From: G965220305 sp965220305
GTDB lineage: Bacteria > Chloroflexota > Dehalococcoidia > Lucifugimonadales > UBA3495
Length of the DNA: 64,000 nt
Direction of reading: 5' to 3'
Assembly: GCA_965220305.1 (NCBI GenBank)
Contig: OZ244817.1
Location: forward strand, 1,736,001-1,800,000
In this document: piece by piece, positions 33,027-42,474 of the stretch
How positions within the stretch are numbered: the stretch's first letter is position 1
Layout of the letters: each line of letters starts with the position of its first letter
Notes under the pieces: generated by a model
Told to the model about the DNA's origin: nothing
The model's database searches: none
What the model saw: only the letters and a program-made list of their open reading frames with translations
Program-made: the position numbers and the translations under genes

Positions 33027-34268
33027 TCAGATTATCCCCGTCCGGGCCAGTTCCGGCAGTTCCGACCGGTCCAACCCCAACTCGCCGCAGAGAATCTCCG
33101 CGTTGTCCTGTCCCAGGGTGGGGGCGGGACGGACGGCCCGGACCGGCGAACCGGCCATGCGGAAGGGCGGGCCGGGATAGCGCAGGTTGCCTGCCTCCGG
33201 GTGCTCCATTCCCTGGAAATAGTCCCGTTGCTCCAACTGGGGCTCCACCATCACTTCATCGAAGGTGCGCACCGGCACACAGGGTATGCGGTTCACCAGG
33301 CAGAGCTGCAAAATCTCCTCCTTGGTATGCTGCATGAACCAGGGGGAGATGAGGGCTTCCGCTTCCTCCGGGTACTGGTCGCTCATGGCCCGCCGGTCCC
33401 GGTAACGCTGGTCCTGCATCCAGTCCTGGTCGCCCAGCAGGGCCAGGAAACGCTGGTACTGTTCCAACTGGGGGGCGTCGATACAGACATAGCCGTCCTT
33501 GCAGGGCAACACGCAGTTGGGGAACAGGCCCAGGCGCATCCGGTTGCCCGAGCGCCAACCGGCAACCCCCCGGTAGATATAGGTGGGCAGGTGGTAGCCG
33601 GTGAGCAGGGAACTGACGACCTGGACTTCCGATATGTCCACCAGTTGGCCCCTGCCGGTGAGGTCGCGGCCCAGCAGGGCGACGATGGAGGCGAAGGCTG
33701 CGCCGACGCCGGCCAGGTAGCTGGCCTGATACAGCGGCGTGGTCAGCGGCTCCCGGTGCAGGTAGCCGGTGCCGAAGCTGAGGCCGCTCATGGCGTTGAC
33801 CGTCAGGTCGTAGCCCCGGTAGCTCTTGTAAGGGCCGCTGCGTCCGTAGGGGCTGATGGAGGTGACGACCAGTTGGGGGTGGCTGTCCTTCAGGGAAGGG
33901 TAGTCCAGGCCCAGTTCCTCAACTAGGTCCAGGGGTTGATTTTCCAGGAAGACGTCCGCCGATTCCAGCAACCGGCCCAGGAGTTGCCTCCCGGTGGCGG
34001 TACTCACATTCAGGGTCAGCCCGCGCTTGTTCACGTTGGCGAAGAGGAACAGGCCGCTGCGTTCCGGGTGGGGCAGGTGGTCGGGAAAGGGGCCGTGCTG
34101 ACGGCTCTCGTCGCCGACCCGGGGAAGCTCGATTTTAATGACTTCGGCCCCCAGCTCGGCCAGGAGTTTGCCGCAGAAGGGAGCGGAAACGAAGCTGCCC
34201 CACTCCACCACGCGCACACCCTGTAACGCGGCGGGTGGGCCCGCCTCCTGTTGCAGACCTGCGGCCAA
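33027..34268 (-). CDS. CaiB/BaiF family III CoA-transferase, subunit with catalytic Asp
   Basis: A 413-residue family III CoA-transferase moving CoA between carboxylic acids: VVEWGSFVSAPFCGKLLAEL, GAEVIKIELP, NVNKRGLTLNVSTATG, and the active-site region SGPYKSYRGYDLTVNAMSG with the expected Asp. The C-terminal part (EDNAEILCGELG-type ending, PTLGQDNAEIL) is normal. The start is a TTG with GAGGAGAGG upstream; no ATG fits better. It is transcribed first, and the Asp-less paralog follows after a single base, so the two are translationally coupled and probably one enzyme. Confidence 0.88.
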   Translation of the reverse strand: MAAGLQQEAGPPAALQGVRVVEWGSFVSAPFCGKLLAELGAEVIKIELPRVGDESRQHGPFPDHLPHPERSGLFLFANVNKRGLTLNVSTATGRQLLGRLLESADVFLENQPLDLVEELGLDYPSLKDSHPQLVVTSISPYGRSGPYKSYRGYDLTVNAMSGLSFGTGYLHREPLTTPLYQASYLAGVGAAFASIVALLGRDLTGRGQLVDISEVQVVSSLLTGYHLPTYIYRGVAGWRSGNRMRLGLFPNCVLPCKDGYVCIDAPQLEQYQRFLALLGDQDWMQDQRYRDRRAMSDQYPEEAEALISPWFMQHTKEEILQLCLVNRIPCVPVRTFDEVMVEPQLEQRDYFQGMEHPEAGNLRYPGPPFRMAGSPVRAVRPAPTLGQDNAEILCGELGLDRSELPELARTGII

Positions 34269-34363
34269 CTTACTCCTCTCCTCTGCCTATACGCGGCCCG
34301 GTTCAGGCACGAAGGGAAGTATAGTTGAATGGCGGGTTGTGTCAAGGCGATTGCCCTGTCCGC

Positions 34364-34680
34364 CCAGGGTCTTTCAATTGTCACCCTGAGCGGAGCGAAG
34401 GGTCTAAAGTCTCCGTTCAGCACATGCTCCCCACCCCTGGATTCCGGCCCCCTTGCAGAAGGGGGCCGGAATCCATAACCTAGTTAGGGCTTGTCCCCGC
34501 GACCCCTTGCTACACCGCCCCCGGTCTGTTCTGTCTACCCGCTCCCTCAGCCCGGCCCACATCATTGGAGGATACGGGGCGGACAGCGCCCCAGGCTTGG
34601 CCCCACCACCCCACCTCTGGATTCCGGCCTTCGCCGGAATGACGGGGGTAGGTGAGGTTCTCACAGACAATCGAAAGACC
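34364..34680. repeat. Cluster of dispersed repeats (R1 twice, AATCGAAAGACCC motif)
   Basis: R1-type palindromes at about 34431-34475 (CCACCCCTGGATTCCGGCCC ... GGGGGCCGGAATCC) and 34609-34647 (CCACCTCTGGATTCCGGCCT ... GGAATGACGGG), with GACAATCGAAAGACCC near 34665. The 538-bp gap 34269-34806 shows no gene. Confidence 0.75.
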
Positions 34681-34806
34681 CGGGAGACGTTCCCCATTTC
34701 CTTTGAACCATGCCCACTATCGGGTATACTGGAAGTATAGCGGCGGAGGTATTCGCCAATCTGAGGCTGTCCAAAAGCCGACCGCCTCGAACTGGAGGAG
34801 AGTAAA

Positions 34807-35025
34807 ATGGCAACTACTGATACCAGGTTCGTCTGCGCCAAGTGCCATAACACCCAGTACGAGACCGACGAGTTTCGCGCCACCGGCGGCAACTTCGCCA
34901 AGTTCTTCGACGTGCAGAACAAGAAGTTTATGACCGTCTCATGCACCGAGTGTGGCTACACCGAAATCTACAAGGGGAATACTTCCAGGCTGGGCAACAT
35001 TCTGGACTTCTTCGCGGGCGGCTAG
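34807..35025 (+). CDS. Zinc-ribbon protein
   Basis: A 72-residue protein with two Cys pairs, VCAKCHNTQY and VSCTECGYTE, separated by about 35 residues: a treble/zinc-ribbon of the nucleic-acid-binding type often annotated zinc_ribbon_13. GGAGGAG lies before the ATG. A hairpin terminator follows at 35088. Partner and target unknown. Confidence 0.85.
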   Translation: MATTDTRFVCAKCHNTQYETDEFRATGGNFAKFFDVQNKKFMTVSCTECGYTEIYKGNTSRLGNILDFFAGG

Positions 35026-35087
35026 TCCGCCTAACCCCACGGGAATCGCCCCAGCCGTCGCCCCCTCTACCCCGACCGCAAATGCGT

Positions 35088-35115
35088 GAGGCCCTCCATA
35101 TCTGTGGAGGGCCTC
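35088..35115 (+). terminator. Hairpin terminator, possibly shared by convergent genes
   Basis: GAGGCCCTCCA and TGGAGGGCCTC form a perfect 11-bp stem with a 6-nt loop in the 120-bp gap between the zinc-ribbon gene and the convergent amidohydrolase gene. The T run is weak on both sides. Confidence 0.65.
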
Positions 35116-35146
35116 TCCGGTTTCCAATGCCGGGTTGGGTCTGACT

Positions 35147-36571
35147 CTAGCAGGCCGGTCGGTTGGTGACCTCCGGGTCCACCTTGCGGCGCACGAATTG
35201 GCCGCTGCCCAGGGCGCTCTTCAACTCGCCGTTCTCCACTACCACCTGGCCCCGCAGGATGGTCAGCACCGGCCAGCCATCCGCCTCGAAGCCTTCCCAA
35301 ATACTGTAGTCCGAGATGTGGAAGTCGGCCATGGTCAGGGGCCGCTTGAAGTTGGGGTCGATGAGGACGATGTCGGCGTCGCTGCCCGGGGCGATGACTC
35401 CCTTGCGGGGGTACAATCCCATAATCTTGGCGGCGTTGGTGGAGGTCACATCCACGAAGCGTTGCAGGGACATTCCCTGGCGGGAAACGCCCTCGCTGTA
35501 GGTGACGCCCACCCGGGTCTCGGCCCCGTTGTGGCCGCCGGTAACGTCGCGCACCGTCTTACCCTGAATCTTCAGCTCCCAGGAGGTGCAGTACTCGTCG
35601 GTAGCCATGGTGTTCAGGCCGCCCTGGGCAATGCCCCTCCATAGGGCCTGCCGGTCTTCCTCCGACTTCAGGGACGGGTAGGTGTGGTACTTCATGCCGT
35701 TCTCTTCCTTGTAGTTCTCGGCGCTGAAGCAGCAGTAGTTGTGCAGGGTCTCGCCGTAGGCGGGCAGCCCCTTGGAGCGATGCTCCCCGATGGCCTGGAT
35801 ACCCTGTATGGCGCTGACGTGGACGAAGTAGACCGGAGAGCCGGTCCATTCGGCCACCCGCAGCACCCGCCGGAAGGACACGTCCTCGGACTCGTTGCTG
35901 TGCACCTCGTGCATGTTCCACCACTCGGTACGCTCTTCCCGGGCCAGCTTCTCGTACATGTGCTGGACCATATCATCGTCCTCGGAGTGGACCAGCAGCA
36001 TGGCGTTGTGCCGCTGTATCTGCTCCATCAGGTCGTGGAGGTGGCCCATGCGAACCATGCGCGGCTCCCCGGACATCTCCGGCGGGCGAATGTTGGTGGT
36101 GAAAATCTTGACGCTGGCGAAACCGTCCTCGATGTGCTCGTGCAGAGACTCCAGGGTTTGCGGTTGAATCTCCCCCAGCAACATCAGGTGATGGGAGTAG
36201 TCGGAGTAGGACATGCCCTGCCAGACCCCGGTGCGCTCCCGGATGGCGGCGGGAATGTCGATGCCCGGGTACTGGATGGCGAAGTCCAACAGGGTGGTGG
36301 TGCCGCCGAAAAGGGCGGCGCGGCTGACCTGCTCCGGCGGCGCGGTGCTCAGGTTGCCGGGTCCCATGATGGGTGCGCCGATGTGAGCGTGGGGCTCGAT
36401 TCCCCCGGGAACCACCACCATGCCGGTGGCGTCGACAACCCGTCCGATGTCATCGGTCAGGGTATTGGGCGCGGCCACGGCGACAATTTTCTCGCCCTGC
36501 ACCGCTATGTCGTAGTCACCCACGCCCCAGGGGGTTACTACTGAGCCGCCTCGGACAACCAGGTCTAACAT
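35147..36571 (-). CDS. Dihydropyrimidinase/D-hydantoinase-family cyclic amidohydrolase
   Basis: A 474-residue metal-dependent amidohydrolase with all the expected ligands. GGIEPHAHIG holds H61/H63; ASVKIFTT holds K155, the carbamylated lysine. H195 lies in LLVHSEDDD, H251 in YFVHVSA, and D325 in NTMATDEYC. It opens cyclic amides such as hydantoins or dihydropyrimidines; allantoinase- or phenylhydantoinase-like substrates are possible. AAGGAGG stands seven bases before the ATG at 36571; a TTG six bases earlier is also in frame. A coiled-coil membrane protein gene precedes it. Confidence 0.9.
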   Translation of the reverse strand: MLDLVVRGGSVVTPWGVGDYDIAVQGEKIVAVAAPNTLTDDIGRVVDATGMVVVPGGIEPHAHIGAPIMGPGNLSTAPPEQVSRAALFGGTTTLLDFAIQYPGIDIPAAIRERTGVWQGMSYSDYSHHLMLLGEIQPQTLESLHEHIEDGFASVKIFTTNIRPPEMSGEPRMVRMGHLHDLMEQIQRHNAMLLVHSEDDDMVQHMYEKLAREERTEWWNMHEVHSNESEDVSFRRVLRVAEWTGSPVYFVHVSAIQGIQAIGEHRSKGLPAYGETLHNYCCFSAENYKEENGMKYHTYPSLKSEEDRQALWRGIAQGGLNTMATDEYCTSWELKIQGKTVRDVTGGHNGAETRVGVTYSEGVSRQGMSLQRFVDVTSTNAAKIMGLYPRKGVIAPGSDADIVLIDPNFKRPLTMADFHISDYSIWEGFEADGWPVLTILRGQVVVENGELKSALGSGQFVRRKVDPEVTNRPAC

Positions 36572-36640
36572 TTTCAATCCTCCTTTTGCGGCATCTATCC
36601 GACCGAGTTGGGGGTAGACTTTTCGCTCGGCGTCAGCCTG

Positions 36641-37000
36641 TTAGTCTATCTTCGTCACCAAGACAACCAGCATGGCGATTATGGCAATTATACCGGTGAT
36701 AAGCGCACTCATTGTAGTAACCCACATCAGGGTTGTGCGGCTCTCCAGGGTGTTCATACGGGCGGACATATCGGACATCGCAGCTTGAACCGAATTTTGA
36801 AATGAGGCAAGTTGGTTTGCCATATTTGACATGGTCGCTTCCATGACAGCCATCCGGGTCTCCATGCTGGTCATGCGGGTCTTCATGTCGGCCATATTGG
36901 CGGACAAGTCCGACACTGCGCCTTCCACGCCGGTCATCCGGGTGGACATTTCCGATACGGTGTCTTCCAGGTTGTCCAAGCGGGGGTCTTGTGTGACCAT
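36641..37000 (-). CDS. Coiled-coil protein with C-terminal membrane anchor
   Basis: 119 residues. Residues 1-85 are an almost uninterrupted coiled coil with a Met-rich heptad-like repeat (MSTRMTGVEGAVSDLSANMA, MKTRMTSMETRMAVMEATMS). One membrane helix (MWVTTMSALITGIIAIIAML) and a short KID tail follow. The layout resembles small tail-anchored coiled-coil proteins such as XhlA-like or DUF1640-type proteins, but I do not assign a family. GGGGAAG stands before the ATG. It lies between the second MFS gene and the amidohydrolase on the same strand. Confidence 0.7.
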   Translation of the reverse strand: MVTQDPRLDNLEDTVSEMSTRMTGVEGAVSDLSANMADMKTRMTSMETRMAVMEATMSNMANQLASFQNSVQAAMSDMSARMNTLESRTTLMWVTTMSALITGIIAIIAMLVVLVTKID

Positions 37001-37091
37001 TGCTACTTCCCCGGGCGAATTCAGGCTGATTTACCCTGCGCTATCGAGTGTTGGCCAGTTGCCTGTTCCAGCCCAATTATACACGGCCCAA

Positions 37092-38450
37092 TCAGGACGG
37101 GGCGCGGGTCTGCGCCGGTGTTGCCGTGGTGCGGAACTCCTCGGGCAAGCCCTCTTCCCAATCGGGAATCTGGTGGCGGTGGGTGCCCGGCAGGAACAGA
37201 ATGGAGAATACACCCACCAGGCTCAAGACCAGAGACAGCCCGATAGTAACCGTGAAGTCGTTGGTCAAGTCCCGCAGTATTCCCCCCAATACAGCCCCGG
37301 AAGCCATCCCCAGTCCAGCGCCCATCATCTGCCAACCGTAGGTGGTGCCCACGGGAGCGCCGCCGTAGTACTGCCGGTTGATGATGGGGAAGGCGGTCAT
37401 CTCGCCGCCGAAGCCGATGCCAAACAGCACCGCGAACAGGTAGAACATCCAGGCGTCGTGGGCGAAGAAGAGCAGGGCCACCGGCGCCACCTGGAGAAAG
37501 AAGCAGGCGGCCATGACTCCCTTGCTGCCCAGGCGGTCGGCCATGACGGGCACGGCAAAACGAGTGAAGGTGCTGGTGACCTGAAGGGTTATGAAAGCGC
37601 CGGCGGCCAGGGCCGGGGAAACCCCCCGCTCTTCGGCCATTGCCACCAGGTAAATCATGACAATGGCGTGCCCGGCGCAGCCCCAATAATGGATGCCGAT
37701 GAGATTCCAGAAGGCGCTGGTACGCTGGGCCCGCCGCAGGAACACCTTGGTCCGGGCCTGGGCGTAATCTCCCTTGTGCTCGCGCTGTATCGGCTCGTCT
37801 TCCGACGCTCCCAGGGGCCGCATACCCACCTGGGCCGGCTCGTTGTAGAAGAAGCGGATGAGCAGCAACAACAGGATGCCGCCGCCGATGCCGGGAATGA
37901 GGAAGGACGCCCGCAGGCCGTCCGTACCTCCGCCAAACCCGTAGAATACCAGCAGAATGAAGGGCACGGTAACCAGCGGCCCCACGCCCTGGGAGGCCTG
38001 CAACAGGCCCATACCCACCCCCAGGTGCTTGCGGAACCACTGGGTCACCGCCACCGTCAGGGGCACCTGGAATATGGCCATGGAGATGCTTAGGATGACG
38101 CCGAAGAACAGGTAGAACTGCCACAGGGAGTTCATCAGGCCCGTAAGGACCATGCCCAGCATCAGCAGCACGGCCCCGATGGTCATGGTGAAACGGAAAC
38201 CGTAGCGGTCGCCCATCCACCCCGCCGGCGGGCCAAAGAGGCCGGACACCACCCACTGCAGGGAGAAGCCGATGCCCACCGCGCCGTAGCTCCACCCGAA
38301 TATCTCCACGATTCGGGGGATGAGAACACTGGAGGAGGAGCGGAAGGCCGAGGCCAGGAATCGCATGGTGGCGGATAGCGCCACCATCACCCAAGCGTAG
38401 TGAATCTGGTGCCTGCCGATGGCGAGGTTGGTGACGCTGAGGTTAAGCAT
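37092..38450 (-). CDS. MFS transporter (OFA/monocarboxylate-type)
   Basis: A 452-residue major facilitator with twelve predicted helices. FGPPAGWMGDRYGFRFTM is the loop 2-3 signature; VAVTQWFRKHLGVGMGLLQA is typical of oxalate/formate and monocarboxylate antiporters; VMADRLGSKGVMAA marks the second bundle. It probably carries an organic acid. The ATG at 38450 gives a normal N-terminus (the frame is open upstream without family similarity). Together with the CoA-transferases and amidohydrolase it suggests uptake and activation of carboxylic acids. Confidence 0.87.
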   Translation of the reverse strand: MLNLSVTNLAIGRHQIHYAWVMVALSATMRFLASAFRSSSSVLIPRIVEIFGWSYGAVGIGFSLQWVVSGLFGPPAGWMGDRYGFRFTMTIGAVLLMLGMVLTGLMNSLWQFYLFFGVILSISMAIFQVPLTVAVTQWFRKHLGVGMGLLQASQGVGPLVTVPFILLVFYGFGGGTDGLRASFLIPGIGGGILLLLLIRFFYNEPAQVGMRPLGASEDEPIQREHKGDYAQARTKVFLRRAQRTSAFWNLIGIHYWGCAGHAIVMIYLVAMAEERGVSPALAAGAFITLQVTSTFTRFAVPVMADRLGSKGVMAACFFLQVAPVALLFFAHDAWMFYLFAVLFGIGFGGEMTAFPIINRQYYGGAPVGTTYGWQMMGAGLGMASGAVLGGILRDLTNDFTVTIGLSLVLSLVGVFSILFLPGTHRHQIPDWEEGLPEEFRTTATPAQTRAPS

Positions 38451-38539
38451 AGTTGCCCCGAAGTGGCCTTTCGAGAATGTTCCTATCCTGATGCCAAACC
38501 CGGTATATGTCAAGGCGACGGCGCGTGTCCTCAGGGCTT

Positions 38540-38996
38540 GTGCAAAGTCCCCTCGCCCCTTCGCGGGAGAGGGCTAGGGTAAGGGGGCGTTCCTTCTTAC
38601 AAAGCTAGCGCCCTCATCCTAACCTTCTCCCGTCAACGGAGAAGGGACTTCTGAAATCCCTCTCATGGCATTTGTGCCGACTTTGCACATGCCCTGCGCG
38701 TGTCCTCTAGGGCCTTTTCATTTTCGGCAGATGTCATTCTGCGCGAAGCGAAGAATCTGAAATCCTTCATCCGGGACCTCGTCCGAGTACCGAGACGAGC
38801 CATGTGGGCAAGAACTTTAGATTCTTCGCTCTGCTCAGAATGACAGAAAAGGGCGGGATGACCAGGTGAGGCGAGAATGAAAAGGCCCTGGCGTGTCCTC
38901 GGGGCTATCTGACTCTTAACAAATGTTGGGCCGATATGGACAAGCGAAAATCGCCAAGTCCCTAGATTCTTCGCCTGCGGCTCAGAATGACACGGT
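38540..38996. repeat. Cluster of dispersed repeats (R3 and R4)
   Basis: R3-like palindromic sequence at 38540-38660 (CCCCTTCGCGGGAGAGGGCT ... CTTCTCCCGTCAACGGAGAA). Three copies of R4 (TCATTCTGCGCGAAGCGAAG and AGATTCTTCGCTCTGCTCAG types) lie near 38729, 38817 and 38964. The 730-bp gap before copA holds no gene that I can support. Confidence 0.7.
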
Positions 38997-39217
38997 AGAG
39001 GGCTCTATATGACATGATATATGGCTCCATAAGGCGACATCTCTGGGGCCGCGAACCCGCCCCAGGGACGCGACGAACCCGTTTGCCGGCCCTACGTCAT
39101 GCGCCAGCTTGACCGGCGAACACCAAAGCCGTAGCATTGGCGAAAAGCCAGGCTCCCGATAGACCTAACCCTCCGAGGTAGAACATAGCAACTACAGGCA
39201 AGCAGCCAGCCCAAAGC

Positions 39218-41707
39218 TTGACCCTTCCGGTGGCGGGGATGACCTGCGCCGCCTGCGTGTCCCATGTGGAACACGCCCTGTCCGAGGTGCCCGGGGTCGG
39301 CCAGGTATCGGTCAATCTGGGGACCGAAAGGGCAACCGTGGAGTTGCAACAGCCCGAGGTATCCCTGGAACAGCTACGCCAGGCGGTGCAGGGGGCTGGC
39401 TACCGGGTGCCCACCGCTCGGACTACTCTGAACATCGGGGGTATGACCTGCGCCGCCTGCGTCTACCATGTGGAGGGTGGGCTGCGGTCCGTGTTGGGGG
39501 TGGTCGACGCCGGGGTGAACCTGGCTACCGAGAAGGCCACCGTGGAGTACGTGCCCGGCGTGGCCGGCATAGCCGAAATACAGCGAGGCGTCGAGCACGC
39601 GGGCTACCGGGTGGAGGGCGACACCCCGGAAACCGCCAGCGAGTTGGAACGGCTGAGCCGAGTCCAAGAAATCCGGGCCTTCCGGCAGCGCTGCATTTTC
39701 GCCATCGCCGGCGGCCTTCTACTGTTGCTGGGAGCCTTCCACGCTTTCCCCTGGGTGCCTCCCCTGATGTCCCTGGCCTGGTACCCCTTCCTGCTGTGGG
39801 CGGTGGCAACTCCGGTCCAGTTCTGGGCCGGTTGGAGCTTCTACACCTCCGGGCTGGGGGCGCTGCGCCACGGGTCGGCCAATATGCATACCCTCATCGC
39901 CCTGGGTACCAGCGTGGCCTACGGGTACAGCGTGGCGGTGGTGTTGATTAACACCCTGGCCCCGCAGATTTTGTCCGCCTACGGCATAGCCGCGGCGGTC
40001 TACTTCGACACCGCCGCCCTGATTATCGGCCTGGTGCTGCTGGGCCGCTTCCTGGAAGCCCGCGCCCGGGGTCAGACCTCCGAGGCCATCCGACGCCTCA
40101 TGGAACTGCAACCCAACATCGCCCGGGTCATCCGCGACGGCCAGGAGGTGGACCTGCCGGTGGGGGCGGTGGTGACGGGGGACATCCTCCTGGTCCGCCC
40201 CGGCGAGCGGGTGCCGGTGGACGGCGAAATTACCCAGGGCTACTCCACCATCGACGAGTCCATGCTTACTGGCGAGAGTATGCCGGTGGACAAGCAGCCG
40301 GGGGAATGGGTCTACGGGGCAACGCTGAACCGCACCGGCGCATTCCAGTTCCGGGCCACCCAGGTGGGGCCGGACACGGTGCTCGCCCAAATCATTCGAC
40401 TGGTGGAAGAGGCCCAGGGATCCAAGGCCCCCATCCAGCGGCTGGCCGACCGGGTGGCCGCTTACTTCGTGCCCTCGGTGGCCGGAGTGGGGTTGGCCGC
40501 CTTCCTGTTCTGGCTGGCGCTGGGGCCGGCTCCGGCCCTGACCTACGCCATCCTGTCCCTGGTGGCGGTGCTGATTATCGCCTGCCCCTGCGCCCTGGGC
40601 CTGGCCACGCCCACCGCCATAATCGTCGGCACCGGCAAGGGGGCCGAGCGAGGGGTGTTGATTCGCAGCGCCCAGGCGTTGGAACTGACCCACCGGGTCG
40701 ACACGGTGGCCCTGGACAAGACCGGCACCCTGACAGTGGGACAACCGGCGGTGACGGATGTAATCGTGATTCCGGGCCGTACCCAGCTTGAGAAGGACGA
40801 GGCCCTGCGGCTGGCGGCGTCGGCGGAGCGGGGGTCGGAGCATCCCCTGGGGGAGGCCCTGGTGCGGGAAGCCCGGAGCCGGGGACTCCAACTGGATGAA
40901 CCCGCCGATTTTCAGGCCATACCCGGCCAGGGGGTGCAGGCCCGGGTCAACGGCAGCTCCGTGGCCTTGGGCAACCGGGCCTTGCTGCAAGCCCTGGGCA
41001 GCGCAATCGACGGTCTGGCCGAGGCTGCCCGAGAGCTATCGGAAGAGGGTAAGACGCCCATGTTCCTGGCGGTCGATGGCACGGCTGTGGGCATCATCGC
41101 CGTGGCGGACACGCTGCGCCCTAACGCCCGGGAAAGCGTGTCCCAGCTACAACGCATGGGCCTGGAGGTGGTGATGGTGACCGGGGACAACGCCCGCACC
41201 GCCCGGGCCATCGCCGGTCAGTTGGGCGTGGACCGGGTGGAGGCCGAGGCGCTGCCCCAGGACAAGGCGGCGGTGGTGCGGGAGCTTCAGTCCCAGGGGA
41301 AGGTGGTCGCCATGATTGGCGACGGCATCAACGACGCCCCAGCCCTGGCCCAAGCCGACGTGGGCATGGCTATGGGCACCGGCGCCGACGTGGCGATGGA
41401 ATCGGCGGAAGTGACCCTGATGCGGGGCGACGTAACCAGCGTAATCACCGCCATTGACCTGAGCCGACAGACCATGCGCACCGTCAAGCAGAACCTGTTT
41501 TGGGCCTTCTTCTACAACATCCTGCTGATTCCGGTGGCCGCCGGGGCCTTGTTCCCCCTGTTCCAGGCCCTGGGAGGCGTTCCCGTGGGGTTGGAGTTTT
41601 TCTTCGGGGAGCAGGGGGTTCTGAACCCGGTATTGGCCGCCCTGGCGATGGCCTTCAGTTCGGTGACAGTGGTCAGCAACTCCCTGCGGCTGAAGGCGGC
41701 GGGGTAG
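39218..41707 (+). CDS. copA: Cu+-exporting P1B-type ATPase CopA
   Basis: A protein of at least 829 residues: two N-terminal HMA copper-binding domains, each with MTCAACV, then the P1B ATPase core. Transport motif ACPCALG, phosphorylation site DKTGTLT, TGES actuator motif and hinge GDGINDAPALAQAD are all intact, followed by the C-terminal helices with YNILLIPVAAG. It pumps Cu+ out of the cytosol. The start is uncertain: the first usable codon in frame is the TTG at 39218. The family-like N-terminus seems to extend to an ATA at 39185, preceded by GAGG, with an in-frame stop at 39179. A YHS-domain gene follows. Confidence 0.93.
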   Translation: MTLPVAGMTCAACVSHVEHALSEVPGVGQVSVNLGTERATVELQQPEVSLEQLRQAVQGAGYRVPTARTTLNIGGMTCAACVYHVEGGLRSVLGVVDAGVNLATEKATVEYVPGVAGIAEIQRGVEHAGYRVEGDTPETASELERLSRVQEIRAFRQRCIFAIAGGLLLLLGAFHAFPWVPPLMSLAWYPFLLWAVATPVQFWAGWSFYTSGLGALRHGSANMHTLIALGTSVAYGYSVAVVLINTLAPQILSAYGIAAAVYFDTAALIIGLVLLGRFLEARARGQTSEAIRRLMELQPNIARVIRDGQEVDLPVGAVVTGDILLVRPGERVPVDGEITQGYSTIDESMLTGESMPVDKQPGEWVYGATLNRTGAFQFRATQVGPDTVLAQIIRLVEEAQGSKAPIQRLADRVAAYFVPSVAGVGLAAFLFWLALGPAPALTYAILSLVAVLIIACPCALGLATPTAIIVGTGKGAERGVLIRSAQALELTHRVDTVALDKTGTLTVGQPAVTDVIVIPGRTQLEKDEALRLAASAERGSEHPLGEALVREARSRGLQLDEPADFQAIPGQGVQARVNGSSVALGNRALLQALGSAIDGLAEAARELSEEGKTPMFLAVDGTAVGIIAVADTLRPNARESVSQLQRMGLEVVMVTGDNARTARAIAGQLGVDRVEAEALPQDKAAVVRELQSQGKVVAMIGDGINDAPALAQADVGMAMGTGADVAMESAEVTLMRGDVTSVITAIDLSRQTMRTVKQNLFWAFFYNILLIPVAAGALFPLFQALGGVPVGLEFFFGEQGVLNPVLAALAMAFSSVTVVSNSLRLKAAG

Positions 41708-41721
41708 GCCAGGGGCGCAGG

Positions 41722-41801
41722 ACACCCCCTCTCAGCCCCCTGGAGGGGGAGAGGACTGACCCCTTCCCCTTTGACGGAGCAAGGTTGGGATGGGGATGAT
41801 G
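41722..41801. repeat. Dispersed repeat R3
   Basis: GACACCCCCTCTCAGCCCCC ... CCCTTTGACGGAGCAAGGTT: the same long imperfect palindrome as at 18765 and 21424, here after copA. Confidence 0.75.
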
Positions 41802-41908
41802 GAACCAACCCCGCCGAAAGCTCAGCCATAGCGTAGGGGTATATACTGGAAGCAGCAATTTCAAGGCCCCAGGCCAGGTAGGAACAGCCAAATAGGGGAG
41901 GGACTGGA

Positions 41909-42133
41909 ATGGCGACAGCAGTTGACCCCGTCTGCCACATGGACGTAGACACCGACAACCCGCCCGGCGGCCAGAGCGAGTACCAGGGAACGGCCTACTA
42001 CTTCTGCGCCCCAGGGTGCAGAGTGGCCTTCGACCGTGAGCCGGATAAGTGGCTATCCGGGGAGTACCGGATGGATATGACGCAGCCCCAGCCGGTGTCC
42101 TTCATATCCCGCATCTTCAGGCGGGGCAAGTAA
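41909..42133 (+). CDS. YHS domain protein
   Basis: A 74-residue protein consisting of one YHS domain: DPVCHMDVD, then GTAYYFCAPGCRVAFDREPD, with the conserved cysteines. YHS domains bind metal and are often fused to, or located beside, copper P-type ATPases, so a copper role with the upstream CopA is likely. GGGAGGGA stands before the ATG; TATACT upstream (about 41842) may be the -10. A truncated second copy of the domain occurs at 43130. Confidence 0.88.
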   Translation: MATAVDPVCHMDVDTDNPPGGQSEYQGTAYYFCAPGCRVAFDREPDKWLSGEYRMDMTQPQPVSFISRIFRRGK

Positions 42134-42134
42134 C

Positions 42135-42173
42135 CCCCACCCCTGGATTCCGGCGGAGGCCGGAATGACGGGT
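42135..42173. repeat. Dispersed hairpin repeat R1
   Basis: CCCCACCCCTGGATTCCGGC followed by GGAGGCCGGAATGACGGG. The rest of the gap to 42474 shows no gene; it contains only unassigned sequence. Confidence 0.8.
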
Positions 42174-42474
42174 TGACGGCCTGGACTTCGGGGAGAGGAG
42201 CCACACCTGACCCCTCCGGGTGATTCGGGCACATGCCGAGCCAAACCAATGAATGGCGCTTGGCGTCGGGTGGAGAACAGGTAGGGGCGCACGGCTGTCG
42301 ATATAGCGGACGTACTTCTAAACTCAGTCTCCACAGTGCTACGTCCAGTTCCAGGCGCTCGGCGTCAAGCCAAGCCACTTTCAACCACCTGCGCCATCAC
42401 TCGCAGACGTGATTGTCCCGGATAGGGATTGCCCAGTAATGTCAAATTGCTGGCATTGCATGTAGAATACAATT

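Noticed and set aside
39092..39349. Minus-strand frames overlapping the start of copA (LPVVAMFYLGGLGLSG stretch)
   Set aside because: The hydrophobic stretch is suggestive but overlaps the HMA coding region and has no start signal or homology that I recognise.
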